Numbered from the stretch's first letter, positions 18,058 through 26,864 are shown. The stretch is 64,000 nt of DNA from Lachnospiraceae bacterium (GCA_017476665.1 JAFUZJ010000064.1:34455-98454); one strand, 5' to 3'. Made by a program: numbers and translations. The notes: generated from the sequence alone by a model not told the origin.

Positions 18058-19669
18058 TTTATCATTATTTGTTACTGCGATTCCTATTGTTATTGTGGTT
18101 TTGCTGATCCTTATCATTTTCCTGACCGGATATGTAAAAGCGTCGCCGGATACAGCGATCATTATCTCCGGTTTGCGGAAGAATCCCAAGGTTCTGATCG
18201 GTAAAGCGGGAGTGAAGATTCCGTTCCTGGAGAGGAAGGATGAACTGAATCTGCAGTTGATCCCAATCGACGTAAAGACTTCCAATGCGGTTCCGACGGC
18301 AGATTATATCAATATTAACGTGGATGCGACAGTCAATGTCAAGATCAGCGACAAGCCGGACACCCTGAGACTGGCGGCACAGAACTTCCTGAACAAGAAG
18401 CCGGAGTACATTGCCCGTGTGGCGAGAGAAGTGCTGGAAGGTAATGTACGTGAGATCGTCGGCAAGATGGCCTTGGAGGAGATGGTTTCCGACCGTCAGA
18501 AATTTGCAACGCTGGTAAAAGAGAATGCGGAGCCCGATCTGGCAGCCATGGGTCTGGACATTGTAAGTTTTAATGTGCAGAATTTTGTGGACGGAAACGG
18601 TGTCATTGAGAACCTGGGTGTGGACAACATCGTAAAAATTCAGAAGAACGCTGCGATTTCCCGTGCGGAGAGTGAGAAAGAGATCGCCAAGGCACAGGCA
18701 AATGCGAGAAAAGAGGCAAATGATGCCCAGGTAAGCAGTGAACTGGAGATTGCCAATGCACAGTCGAGAGCTCAGAAGGAGAAATCTATTGTGCAGGTCA
18801 ATGCCCAGCGGGAGGCACAGGAGGCCAAGATCATCGCGGATACGCAGATTGCCCAGAAAGAGAATGAGCTGGCAATCACCAAAGCGGAATTGCAGAAAGC
18901 GGCAGATACCAAGCGCGCAATCGCAGATGCTGCCTATCAGATTCAGCAGGAGTCTGAGCGTAAATCCGTGGAGATCGCTACCGCGGATGCAAACATTGCG
19001 AGACAGGAGAAAGAGATCCTCCTGAAGCAGAAAGAGGCTGAGGTAATGGAGCAGTCTCTGGATGCACAGGTAAAGAAGAAAGCTGAGGCTGAAAAGTTTG
19101 CAAGACAGCAGAAGGCAGATGCACAGCTTTACGAGATCCAGAGGAATTCCGAGGCACAGCTGTTCGAACGTCAGAAGAACGCTGAGGCTGAGAAGTTTGA
19201 GAAAGAGAAGGAAGCGGAGGCTTTGAAGGCAACTGCTGAGGCGCAGAAGTACACCATGGAGCAGGAGGCACAGGGTATCCGTGCCAAAGGTATAGCGGAG
19301 GCTGAGGCAATCCGTGCCAAGGCGCTGGCAGAGGCGGAAGGTATTGAGAAGAAGGCGGAAGCTATGACCAAGATGGGCGAGGCTGCTGTGCTGGAGATGT
19401 ACTTCAAGGCATTGCCTGAGGTGGTGAAGAATGCGGCGGAGCCGTTGTCCAATGTAGATAAGATCACCATGTACGGCGACGGTAATTCCTCCAGATTGAT
19501 GAAGGATGTCATGGGTACGGTGGTGCAGGTGACAGACGGTTTAAAGGAATCCACCGGTGTGGATCTGTCAGCAGTATTGGCAGGATTCCTGGGCGGTAAG
19601 GTTGCCAGCGCACCGACGAAGGAAACTGAGTCTGGGGCGGAGCCTTCCGAAACCACGGAAACGAAATAA
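18050..19669 (+). CDS. flotillin-like SPFH-domain membrane scaffold protein
   Basis: A 539-residue protein of the FloT/YuaG class. Residues 8-28 form an N-terminal membrane hairpin or anchor. Residues about 30-205 are the SPFH/PHB domain (PDTAIIISGLRKNPKVLIG, then PIDVKTSNAVPTADYINI). Residues about 215-455 form a long coiled coil rich in Ala, Glu, Gln and Lys, with the Glu-Ala repeats typical of flotillins. A Gly-rich and then acidic tail closes it. Flotillins organise membrane microdomains and tether signalling and secretion proteins. ATG 18050 has AAGGAGG ten bases upstream, inside the end of malQ; a GTG at 18029 is less likely. It is third in the cyclase-malQ operon; a terminator follows at 19676. 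Confidence 0.93.
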   Translation: MPDLSLFVTAIPIVIVVLLILIIFLTGYVKASPDTAIIISGLRKNPKVLIGKAGVKIPFLERKDELNLQLIPIDVKTSNAVPTADYININVDATVNVKISDKPDTLRLAAQNFLNKKPEYIARVAREVLEGNVREIVGKMALEEMVSDRQKFATLVKENAEPDLAAMGLDIVSFNVQNFVDGNGVIENLGVDNIVKIQKNAAISRAESEKEIAKAQANARKEANDAQVSSELEIANAQSRAQKEKSIVQVNAQREAQEAKIIADTQIAQKENELAITKAELQKAADTKRAIADAAYQIQQESERKSVEIATADANIARQEKEILLKQKEAEVMEQSLDAQVKKKAEAEKFARQQKADAQLYEIQRNSEAQLFERQKNAEAEKFEKEKEAEALKATAEAQKYTMEQEAQGIRAKGIAEAEAIRAKALAEAEGIEKKAEAMTKMGEAAVLEMYFKALPEVVKNAAEPLSNVDKITMYGDGNSSRLMKDVMGTVVQVTDGLKESTGVDLSAVLAGFLGGKVASAPTKETESGAEPSETTETK

Positions 19670-19675
19670 GATTGG

Positions 19676-19713
19676 AAGAGTCCCCGGGGCGAAAAGCCAT
19701 GGGGACTCTTTTG
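19676..19713 (+). terminator. terminator of the cyclase-malQ-flotillin operon
   Basis: AAGAGTCCCC (19676-19685) pairs with GGGGACTCTT (19701-19710), followed by TTG. The strong ten-base-pair stem has the two-sided A/T flanks of a bidirectional terminator. Confidence 0.82.
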
Positions 19714-19796
19714 TCATGAAAGAAAAAATAGTTTCAGCAGGGAGAGGAGGGGGATATATGAGCAGCTTTGGCGGATAAAGATCATCTGTAAGGCTC

Positions 19797-20288
19797 TTAT
19801 AGTTTTTTCATCGCCATGTAAGAATTATGATATTCTTTGCGATAGGTCACATCTTCTCCGAACCAGTCAGGGGGCAGGAAAGCATCCGCCGCTTCTGTGC
19901 TGCCGAATTCCACCTCCGCCATGATCAAGGGGGCAAAGGGGGCGTCGAACACGTCCAACTCGATCGTCAGCGCATAATCCTCCGGCGGAGTGGGAAAGCC
20001 TTCTTTGAATCCCGGATTCGTCAAGGGGATCAGATAGCGCTTTTTGGAGATGATGTTACCGTCTGCTTTTTCCCGTAAATGATAATAGGACATTTCATTT
20101 AAAGCCAGATTATGTTCTTCTCTGGCCATCATGCCACGCCCTTTATAGGTCATATAGTAGTGGTCGTCCTCTTTGCGCACACGGACCACAGGATCTACAT
20201 TCAGATAGGCCTGTTCTATGTGGTGACACGGGTAATCCTTCAGATTATCCGGTAACTTTCTGATCAGATATTTTCGCTCGATTTCCAT
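19797..20288 (-). CDS. CYTH-domain protein (triphosphate tunnel metalloenzyme)
   Basis: A 163-residue protein beginning MEIERKYL, the ExExK signature of the CYTH superfamily (class IV adenylate cyclases, thiamine and inorganic triphosphatases). Further beta-strands carry the expected alternating charges: VVRVRKEDDHYYMTYKG, ISKKRYLIPL, LTIELDVF and MAEVEFGS. These residues line a tunnel binding triphosphate and divalent metal. Clostridial TTMs of this size are most often tripolyphosphatases, but which reaction this one catalyses cannot be told from sequence. It is a single gene read toward the preceding operon. Its upstream region (to about 20460) is filled with GCTTCGC hairpin repeats. Confidence 0.88.
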   Translation of the reverse strand: MEIERKYLIRKLPDNLKDYPCHHIEQAYLNVDPVVRVRKEDDHYYMTYKGRGMMAREEHNLALNEMSYYHLREKADGNIISKKRYLIPLTNPGFKEGFPTPPEDYALTIELDVFDAPFAPLIMAEVEFGSTEAADAFLPPDWFGEDVTYRKEYHNSYMAMKKL

Positions 20289-20299
20289 TTTATGATTCC

Positions 20300-20455
20300 T
20301 CTTGCTTCGCAGCCGCTTGTTTTTCTATCATAAACTCGAAAGCCCGCTGCTTCGCAGCTCTTTTGATTTGCTTCGCAAATCAGCTTCCTCGTTAAAACAT
20401 GCACGAAAAACAAATGTCTGCTTCGCAGCCGCTTGTTTTTCTTTGCATGTTTTAT
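20300..20455. repeat. cluster of GCTTCGC mini-hairpins with a nested palindromic element (copy 1)
   Basis: GCTTCGC (complement GCGAAGC) occurs four times, each at the tip of a hairpin, for example GATTTGCTTCGCAAATC near 20365. At 20394-20453 a large palindrome encloses the last one. The outer arms are AAAACATGCA and TGCATGTTTT, the inner arms GAAAAACAA and TTGTTTTTC, and a CTGCTTCGCAG hairpin sits at the centre. The same plan recurs at 42435-42492. Confidence 0.7.
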
Positions 20456-20489
20456 TTTATCATAACCATCGCAAAAAACCAACCCCGTG

Positions 20490-20518
20490 TTGAAAATGCA
20501 TGAGAAAATGTGTATACT
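20490..20518 (+). promoter_or_regulatory. promoter of the DJ-1/aminopeptidase pair
   Basis: TTGAAA (20490-20495), a 17-base spacer and TATACT (20513-20518). It lies 51 bases before the DJ-1-family start. Confidence 0.7.
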
Positions 20519-20568
20519 GAAATATAGATTGAACCGGTGAAATAACAGGTGAAACGGAGGGATGTGCA

Positions 20569-21123
20569 ATGGGTAAAATTGCGGTTTTTTTTGCAGCGGG
20601 CTATGAGGAGATAGAGGCGCTCACGGTGGTGGATATCTGCCGCAGGCTGGGGCTTTCCATCGATATGGTGTCTGTCACGGGGGAAGATATCGTAGCGGGT
20701 TCTCATGGCATTGCAGTAAAGATGGATAAGCTGATTACACAGGCAAATTTTGAGGAGTATGATATGTTGGTGTTGCCGGGAGGCATGCCGGGAACGAAGA
20801 ATCTGGAGGCCTGTGAGCCGTTGATGGCGCAGATTGATGCCTTTTATCAGGCGGGAAAGTATATCGGTGCGATCTGTGCGGCTCCCAGCATTTTCGGGCA
20901 TAGAGGGATTCTGAAGGGCAGAAAGGCGTGCAGTTATCCTTCTTCCGAGAGTCAGTTGGAAGGGGCGCAGGTGACGGCGGGACCGGTGGAGATCGACGGC
21001 AATGTGGTGACGTCCAGAGGTATGGGAACAGCCATTGATTTCGGACTTGCGATCGGCGGTCTGTTCTGCGGACAGGAGAAGGCGGACAAGCTGGCAGAGG
21101 GGATTGTCTATGGAAAAGCATAA
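20569..21123 (+). CDS. DJ-1/PfpI-family protein
   Basis: A 184-residue DJ-1/ThiJ-type protein of the class I glutamine-amidotransferase-like fold. Near the N-terminus is AAGYEEIEALTVVDICRR, whose Glu supports the reactive cysteine. The nucleophile elbow is GAICAAPSIFG with Cys103, and LVLPGGMPG precedes it. This is closest to the DJ-1/YajL subgroup, proposed to act as chaperone, glyoxalase or protein deglycase in stress; the exact activity is disputed in the literature. A GGAGGG-type ribosome binding site precedes ATG 20569. The last 14 bases overlap the aminopeptidase start, so the two proteins should be translationally coupled. Confidence 0.93.
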   Translation: MGKIAVFFAAGYEEIEALTVVDICRRLGLSIDMVSVTGEDIVAGSHGIAVKMDKLITQANFEEYDMLVLPGGMPGTKNLEACEPLMAQIDAFYQAGKYIGAICAAPSIFGHRGILKGRKACSYPSSESQLEGAQVTAGPVEIDGNVVTSRGMGTAIDFGLAIGGLFCGQEKADKLAEGIVYGKA

Positions 21124-22510
21124 GGAGTCTATAGATTATACAAGAGAAATGCTGGCCTTCATCGACAAGAGTCCCAGTCCGTTCCATGTGATAGCCAATC
21201 TCTCGGAAAGGTTGGTGGGAGCAGGTTTTTTGCGGCTGAGTGAAACCGAAAATTGGAAGGTGGAACCGGGCGGAAGCTATTTTGTGACCAGAAATGATTC
21301 CTCCCTGATCGCATTTTGTGTGCCGCAGTCAGGGAAGGACAGAGCGTGCAGGGGATTTCATATGGCTGCTGTCCACAGCGATTCGCCCACTTTTAAGATC
21401 AAGGAACATCCGGAGGAGGTGACAGACAGGAGATATCTGAAACTGAATACGGAGAAATATGGCGGGATGATCCTGTCCACCTGGTTGGACAGACCCCTTT
21501 CCGTTGCGGGAAGAGTGGTGATCGAGGAACAGGCAGAAGAAACGGGGCGCGCAGCGCTGGTGACAAGGCTGGTTGATCTGGATAGGGATACGCTGGTGAT
21601 CCCGAATGTTGCGATCCACATGAACCGTGATATGAACAAGGGAGTGGAGTACAATCCGCAGATTGATATGCTGCCGCTTTACGGAGATGTGCAGCAAAGA
21701 GCCGAGAACGGCGCAGCGGAAGACGGGAACGCGGAAGATGCGAATGAAAAAGATGCGAATGAGAAGGAGATGTTTCTGGCGGAGATTGCAGAGGCTGTCG
21801 GTGTACAGCCGGAGCAGATATTGGGGCATGATCTTTTCCTGTATGTGAGGGATAAGGGGCGGATATTCGGACGAAACGGTGAGTTTGTGCTGTCCCCCAA
21901 ACTGGATGATCTACAGTCTGTGTACGCGGCCATGGAAGCATTTGTCACTGCCGCGCCAAAGGAATTTATTTCACTCTGTGCTGTTTTTGACAATGAAGAA
22001 GTGGGGAGCCGTACCAGGCAGGGAGCCGATTCCACTTTTCTGGAAGATACTTTGGAGCGGATCTGTGAAGCTCTGTGCGGCGCCTGTGGAGAAAACAGTG
22101 CGAAAACGCTTATGAAGCGGTGGATCGCAGACAGTTTTCTGATCTCGGCGGACAACGCCCACGCGGTGCATCCGAACCATCCGGAGAAAGCGGATCCGAC
22201 GAATCGTCCCTATCTGAACAGCGGCATAGTGATCAAGTATCACGGCGGACAAAAGTATACTACGGATGCGGTTTCCACCGCAAAGATGAAGGCTCTCTGT
22301 AAACGGGCAGGCGTGCCGTATCAGACCTATGCCAACCGGTCTGACATCGCGGGAGGCTCCACATTGGGGAATCTCTCCGCAGGACATGTGCCGGTTGCTT
22401 CTGTGGACATCGGTATGCCGCAGCTTGCCATGCATTCTGCCGTAGAAACAGGCGGTGCCTTGGACACCGCCTATGCCGTAAAAGTATTGCAGGAATTTTT
22501 CCGGGAATAA
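21110..22510 (+). CDS. M18-family aspartyl aminopeptidase
   Basis: A 466-residue cytosolic metallo-aminopeptidase that removes N-terminal acidic residues. Family motifs in order are SPSPFHVIANL near residue 16, the zinc-ligand region FHMAAVHSDSPTFKIK near 80, NREM-like NVAIHMNRDMNKG near 165, FDNEEVGSRTRQGADS near 290, SADNAHAVHPNH near 345 and the C-terminal PQLAMHSAVE near 440. ATG 21110 is preceded by AGAGGGG and lies within the end of the DJ-1 gene. Between about residues 195 and 225 there is an insert rich in Glu, Asp, Asn and Ala (including a repeated DANEK) relative to the family core, probably a surface loop. Confidence 0.93.
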   Translation: MEKHKESIDYTREMLAFIDKSPSPFHVIANLSERLVGAGFLRLSETENWKVEPGGSYFVTRNDSSLIAFCVPQSGKDRACRGFHMAAVHSDSPTFKIKEHPEEVTDRRYLKLNTEKYGGMILSTWLDRPLSVAGRVVIEEQAEETGRAALVTRLVDLDRDTLVIPNVAIHMNRDMNKGVEYNPQIDMLPLYGDVQQRAENGAAEDGNAEDANEKDANEKEMFLAEIAEAVGVQPEQILGHDLFLYVRDKGRIFGRNGEFVLSPKLDDLQSVYAAMEAFVTAAPKEFISLCAVFDNEEVGSRTRQGADSTFLEDTLERICEALCGACGENSAKTLMKRWIADSFLISADNAHAVHPNHPEKADPTNRPYLNSGIVIKYHGGQKYTTDAVSTAKMKALCKRAGVPYQTYANRSDIAGGSTLGNLSAGHVPVASVDIGMPQLAMHSAVETGGALDTAYAVKVLQEFFRE

Positions 22511-22523
22511 AAACGAAATGGGA

Positions 22524-23564
22524 TCAAATCTGATTTCTTCCCTTGAATGTATTATAAGCATCAGGCTTCCACTGCGGGAGAACGTCCGCCACGGCTTCTT
22601 CCGCAGTGATTTCTTTCTCTCCGTTGTCAATATCGATCAAGGCATATCTGTCATTCCCCATGCCAAGTTCTTTCATATAGGATAGCTGTCGCAGTCCATG
22701 CCGGGTTTCCACACGCTCGATCATTGCTTTGCCGCCGCCGAAAGGCAGGTGGTAGATCAGGTCGATGCATGCCTGATCCACGGCCAGAATGTCCAGAGAA
22801 GCCAGAATGCCGATATCCGGTGTTACCACAGGTTCCGCACCGGCCCCCTCACAGTCGCAGGACACCGACATGTTTCGCATCACATTGATGAAGGAGATCC
22901 GGCTGCCAAAGTGATCCACGGTAGCATGGGTGCTCTCGGTCATACGCTCCATGAGTTCCTCCTCGGCAATATTCCACATATTCGATTGGCCGGGAGTGGT
23001 GTGGATCTCTTTCTTGCCGATGCGTCCGTCCGCGCAGCCGATGCCGATATTTTTGTTGGAACCGCCGAAACCGCCCATGGCATGCCCCTTGAAGTGAGTC
23101 AGCGTCAGCATGGAATCATAGTTCAGTAGATTTTTGCCCACATGCATTTCATCAAACCACTTGCCGTTCTTAACCGGGAGCTTGGCAACGCCGTCCTCAT
23201 CCAGAATGTCCACAGGACAGAAAGTCCAACCGTTTATCCGAAGTGTCTCCCGGTGCGCCTCGGTGGTATAGCGGCTGCCTTCGTAATAGGTATTTGTCTC
23301 TACGATGGTTGCATCCGCCAATTTTTCCGCAAATAATTCTTTCACCCAAGGGCGGGGAATGATGTTGGGGCCCTCCGCCTCGCCGGTGTGGAGTTTTACA
23401 CAGATCTTTCCGGTCAGATTCGCACTGACGCGGTCATAGATTTTCTGAAGACCCGCCGGACTTAATTCTCTGGTGAAAAAAACAGTAGAAGAATTACCGG
23501 TCCTTTGATCATATGGAATATAAAGATTTCCGTCTGTACCCGGAATGGGGTGTTTTGTGCTCAT
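22524..23564 (-). CDS. DUF362-domain protein
   Basis: A 346-residue protein with the DUF362 core: VKLHTGEAEGPNIIPRPWV, then TNTYYEGSRYTTEAHRETL, the His/Gly-rich LTHFKGHAMGGFGGSNKNIG, and IGILASLDILAVDQAC. DUF362 proteins are often fused to a 2[4Fe-4S] ferredoxin domain; none is present here, since the C-terminus ends in a charged tail without a CxxCxxC cluster. The His and Cys residues (IGIGCADGRIG, SVSCDCEG) could bind metal. The role is unknown; an oxidoreductase or metal-dependent function is only inference. It is convergent with the aminopeptidase gene, with 13 bases between the stops. Confidence 0.88.
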   Translation of the reverse strand: MSTKHPIPGTDGNLYIPYDQRTGNSSTVFFTRELSPAGLQKIYDRVSANLTGKICVKLHTGEAEGPNIIPRPWVKELFAEKLADATIVETNTYYEGSRYTTEAHRETLRINGWTFCPVDILDEDGVAKLPVKNGKWFDEMHVGKNLLNYDSMLTLTHFKGHAMGGFGGSNKNIGIGCADGRIGKKEIHTTPGQSNMWNIAEEELMERMTESTHATVDHFGSRISFINVMRNMSVSCDCEGAGAEPVVTPDIGILASLDILAVDQACIDLIYHLPFGGGKAMIERVETRHGLRQLSYMKELGMGNDRYALIDIDNGEKEITAEEAVADVLPQWKPDAYNTFKGRNQI

Positions 23565-23756
23565 AATGATTCCCTGCCTTTCTCAAATAATTCTTTTCTT
23601 TTATTATACACGGAATCCGTGGAAAAACGCAAATGCAGTTTTCCGGATTGGGAAAGCCGGCGCATAATTTACTGCATCAATGAGGAAAACAAAACATATG
23701 ATAGGATAACGTGACAGTTGCAAAGCCTTGCATGGTCAAACGGCATATGGGGGCAG

Positions 23757-25529
23757 ATGATGGAACAAAAACGGGAAAATCTTTTGAATCTTGCGCTGGA
23801 GACCCCGGAGGAGGAACGGGAGCAGACGGAGAATCTGAATGCCGGATTCCTCCCGGAAACCAGAAGCTGGGAGATGATCGTAAAGTTTCACGGAGATCTG
23901 CGGGGAGCGGTGGCAGGTGTGGAAAGCCCGGACGCACAGATCCGGGTGGAAATATTGATTGCGGGATATGCGATCCTCACGGTGCCGGAATTTCTCGTGG
24001 ATACGGTGACGGCGCTGGAAGAGATTGAATATATGGAACTGCCCAAACGCTTTTATTATTCTGTGGACGGCTTTTTTGGGAATGGAGGCTTCGGCTTTGC
24101 GTCTGCAGACAGAGCCTGTTTCACTGCGGTCACACAGGGATCGCCTTTTTTAACCGGGCGCGGCGTGCTGATGCTGATTGCGGACAGCGGGATTGATTGG
24201 CAACGTCGGGATTTTCGCAACGGGGACGGAAGTACCAGGATTCGCTTCCTGTGGGATCAGACCCTGAATGCGGAATTTTCTGCTGCACAGATCGATGTGG
24301 CGCTGCTTGCGGCTAATCCGGAGGAACAATTCCGATTGTTGCCCAGTCTGGATGTGAGCGGACACGGCACTGCCGTGGCGGGAATTGCTGCGGGGGCGAA
24401 TCCGGAAAGCGGCTATGAGGGAGCCGCGCCGAAGGCGGAGTACCTGATTGTGAAGCTGGGATCTGCGGACCCGCTTGGCTTTCCCCGCACCACGGAATTG
24501 ATGCGGGCCGTAGCATGGGGATTACAGAAAGCGGAGCTTCTGAGGATGCCTTTGGTGATCAATTTAAGCTTTGGCAACAGTTACGGTGCCCATGACGGCA
24601 GTTCGTTGTTGGAGCGATTTCTGGACAACGCGGCAGAAATCGGCAGAACCGTCATTTGTGTGGGAAGTGGGAATGAAGGCGCAAATGGCGGTCATGCGGC
24701 GGGCAGAGTGCAGGATGGGCAGACCGCGAGACAGGAATTTGCCGTGGCAAATTATGAGCAGAATCTGAGACTGCAGCTTTGGCAGAACTACAGTGATGAA
24801 TATCGGATCTATCTGGTATCGCCCGGCAGACGCAGAGTGGAGATGACTGCTCCGATCAACGGGGGAAAGTATACGGTTTTTCTGGAAGATACAAAAATTC
24901 TTGCCTATCAGGGAGAGCCGGCACCTTACGCGGTGGCAAAGGAACTTTATCTGGAGTTTTTGCCCGAGGGCACACCTTACATCAGCAGTGGGATCTGGAC
25001 CATCGAGTTGGAGCCGGTTCGCGTGGTGACGGGACAGTATTATCTGTATCTGTCGGATGGAGCGGCCAGAAATGCCGGAACTTTTTTCTTTACACCGACG
25101 CCGGAGGTGACACTGACGATCCCGTCCACCGCCGCAAAAGTGATCACGGTGGGAGCTTATGACGCGTTATATGATGCCTATGCGGATTTTTCCGGAAGGG
25201 GCTATGCGGATGAGGACAGGACGATCGGTGTGGTGACGGCTGGGCTTGTCAAACCGGATATTGTGACTCCTGGAGTCAATGTTTCGGCACCTGACCTGTT
25301 TGGCGGCTATGTGCCCGTCACGGGAACTTCTTTTGCCGCGCCCATAGCGGCGGGAGCAGCGGCACTTTTGATGGAATGGGGAATTGTGCGGGGAAATGAT
25401 CGTTTTTTGTACGGTGAGAAAGTGAAGGCGTATCTGCGGGCGGGGGCGCGCAGATTGCGCGGAGAACGCGCCTACCCCAATGACAGAGTGGGATATGGCG
25501 CGCTGTGTTTGTCGGAAAGTCTGCCGTAA
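23757..25529 (+). CDS. subtilisin-like serine protease of the Csp (germination protease) type
   Basis: A 590-residue S8 protease with no signal peptide. Residues 1-115 look like a retained prodomain. The triad is complete: Asp143 in LIADSGIDW, His203 in DVSGHGTAVAGIAAG and Ser525 in TGTSFAAPIAAGAAAL; the oxyanion Asn lies in GSGNEGANGG near 305. Between about 315 and 470 the protease core is interrupted by a beta-rich jelly-roll insert, the feature that distinguishes Clostridia CspA/B/C proteins, which process SleC during spore germination. Unlike the CspA and CspC pseudoproteases, all catalytic residues remain, so it resembles CspB. The start is ATG 23757 or the adjacent ATG 23760 after a GGGGG stretch. 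A role in germination is inference. Confidence 0.88.
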   Translation: MMEQKRENLLNLALETPEEEREQTENLNAGFLPETRSWEMIVKFHGDLRGAVAGVESPDAQIRVEILIAGYAILTVPEFLVDTVTALEEIEYMELPKRFYYSVDGFFGNGGFGFASADRACFTAVTQGSPFLTGRGVLMLIADSGIDWQRRDFRNGDGSTRIRFLWDQTLNAEFSAAQIDVALLAANPEEQFRLLPSLDVSGHGTAVAGIAAGANPESGYEGAAPKAEYLIVKLGSADPLGFPRTTELMRAVAWGLQKAELLRMPLVINLSFGNSYGAHDGSSLLERFLDNAAEIGRTVICVGSGNEGANGGHAAGRVQDGQTARQEFAVANYEQNLRLQLWQNYSDEYRIYLVSPGRRRVEMTAPINGGKYTVFLEDTKILAYQGEPAPYAVAKELYLEFLPEGTPYISSGIWTIELEPVRVVTGQYYLYLSDGAARNAGTFFFTPTPEVTLTIPSTAAKVITVGAYDALYDAYADFSGRGYADEDRTIGVVTAGLVKPDIVTPGVNVSAPDLFGGYVPVTGTSFAAPIAAGAAALLMEWGIVRGNDRFLYGEKVKAYLRAGARRLRGERAYPNDRVGYGALCLSESLP

Positions 25530-25547
25530 AATAAGGTCAGATACCTG

Positions 25548-26714
25548 TCAGATATCGCCTGTGTCCGCAGTGTCTGTGCCCGCGGCGGAGCCTGATCCGC
25601 GCACGCGGATGCCGTTTACTTCCACTTCGCCGTCCAGTTGGATCACCAGGCATTTTCTGCCGTCGATCTCTCGGGTTTCGATCAGATCCGTGCGGTCCGG
25701 ACTTACTTTGATCACGATATCCGGCGTTTTCACGTCGAAAGTGCGGGAACTGAACACGTTGCTGGCGTAGAGAGTGGTCTGATCTCCGGCGGCGGTATCA
25801 TAGTAAGTGTCGAACTCTGCCAGTTTTTCGTTGGCAACGCCGCTGCCTGCCAGCAGGGTTTTTACTTCGTTTTTATCCAATACAAGAGGCGCGGGATCTT
25901 CCTTGTGTTCCGCCGCCATCTCCTGAAATTTTTCATGGATATTTTTCACCATTTCCAGTTCACAGGTTTCTCCCAGCGTTTCCTCGATCAGCGTCTGGAA
26001 GGTTTCTTTCTGGGCACCAGCGGACATGGGGGTGGGGCAGCCCAGCAATTGGTCCATGAACGTTTCCTGCAGTTCCTCCGCATCTTTCGAGTAGTAGAGG
26101 GCACTGTGAATATCGGCCCCTCTGTCGTTGAAAGCGGGGAACAGGAAGCCGGTCTCCGGCATGCCTACGACCCAGTCGCGGATCCGGTTCTGAAACGCAT
26201 TTTCCTCCACATTGTAAGACAGTCCGGGCTTGGAGAGTTCCACCGGACAGATGCAGCACATGATGTATTCGTAGACTTCATCGGAGGCATCGTCCATATC
26301 CAGCCCGTCGGCAGTTTTGCCGGGAACGTCATAGACATCATGGATCAGCAGGATCAGATAATTTCCCACGTATTCATAAGTCTCGATCACCCGGTCATAA
26401 AAAGCCTCCAGCAGGATTTCGTCCTTCAGCTTGCTGTCCCGGAGGCGGAGCATGAAATTCTGGGTGCCCCCGCTTGCTTCCGATTCCAGAGGAAAGGACA
26501 GATCCAGCAGATTTTTGCCCAGGCGTCCGGACAGATTTTTGCGCAGAATGTCAAAATATTTAAACATTTCTTCTTCCGGCAAATTCAGAAAAGACTGTGC
26601 AAATTGCGTTTTTTTATTTTTTTCTCCATCCACATAACAGCCGCAGATGCGGGTGATGGAGCATTTCTTGATGGTGAGAAGTCGCTTGATCTCACTGATC
26701 TCCTGTTTGGTCAT
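25548..26714 (-). CDS. DUF4317 family protein
   Basis: A 388-residue cytosolic protein of unknown function, recognised as DUF4317 by its N-terminus (EISEIKRLLTIKKCSITRICG then CYVDGEKNK). That start is highly conserved in Lachnospiraceae and Ruminococcaceae. It contains DLSFPLESEASGGTQNFMLR, CCICPVELSKPGL and GMPETGFLFPAFNDRGADI. No catalytic motif or membrane segment is evident. I place the start at ATG 26714, preceded by GAGG; the frame stays open to 26807 without another ribosome binding site. It is divergent from the Spo0A-like gene, sharing a 216-base region with two palindromes, and convergent with the Csp-like protease gene. Confidence 0.85.
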   Translation of the reverse strand: MTKQEISEIKRLLTIKKCSITRICGCYVDGEKNKKTQFAQSFLNLPEEEMFKYFDILRKNLSGRLGKNLLDLSFPLESEASGGTQNFMLRLRDSKLKDEILLEAFYDRVIETYEYVGNYLILLIHDVYDVPGKTADGLDMDDASDEVYEYIMCCICPVELSKPGLSYNVEENAFQNRIRDWVVGMPETGFLFPAFNDRGADIHSALYYSKDAEELQETFMDQLLGCPTPMSAGAQKETFQTLIEETLGETCELEMVKNIHEKFQEMAAEHKEDPAPLVLDKNEVKTLLAGSGVANEKLAEFDTYYDTAAGDQTTLYASNVFSSRTFDVKTPDIVIKVSPDRTDLIETREIDGRKCLVIQLDGEVEVNGIRVRGSGSAAGTDTADTGDI

Positions 26715-26795
26715 ATGGTTTTCCTCGCTGTTGAATTGATTGATTCCAGTATACACCCAAAATCCGTTTGCGGCAATGTGCAGATTTCCCCATAA

Positions 26796-26837
26796 ATTTT
26801 GCCGCAAAATCCTACAAATTGTCGGATAAATGACAAT
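26796..26837. promoter_or_regulatory. two palindromes between the divergent DUF4317 and Spo0A-like genes
   Basis: ATTTTGCCGCAAAAT (26796-26810) is symmetric around one base. ATTGTC (26818-26823) and GACAAT (26832-26837) form a second dyad with an eight-base gap. The TTGTCGGA part resembles a Spo0A box (TTTGTCGAA). Binding sites for a divergent or autogenous regulator are plausible but unproven. Confidence 0.45.
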
Positions 26838-26864
26838 CGCCGCAAAACCTGCGGTGAGTTGGAG

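Noticed and set aside
20300-20455. CRISPR array from repeated GCTTCGC units
   Set aside because: Units are 7-17 bases, palindromic and irregularly spaced; no cas genes in the window.
25638-26795. A 385-codon + strand frame opposite the DUF4317 gene
   Set aside because: No family features. The DUF4317 frame has the conserved start and a ribosome binding site.
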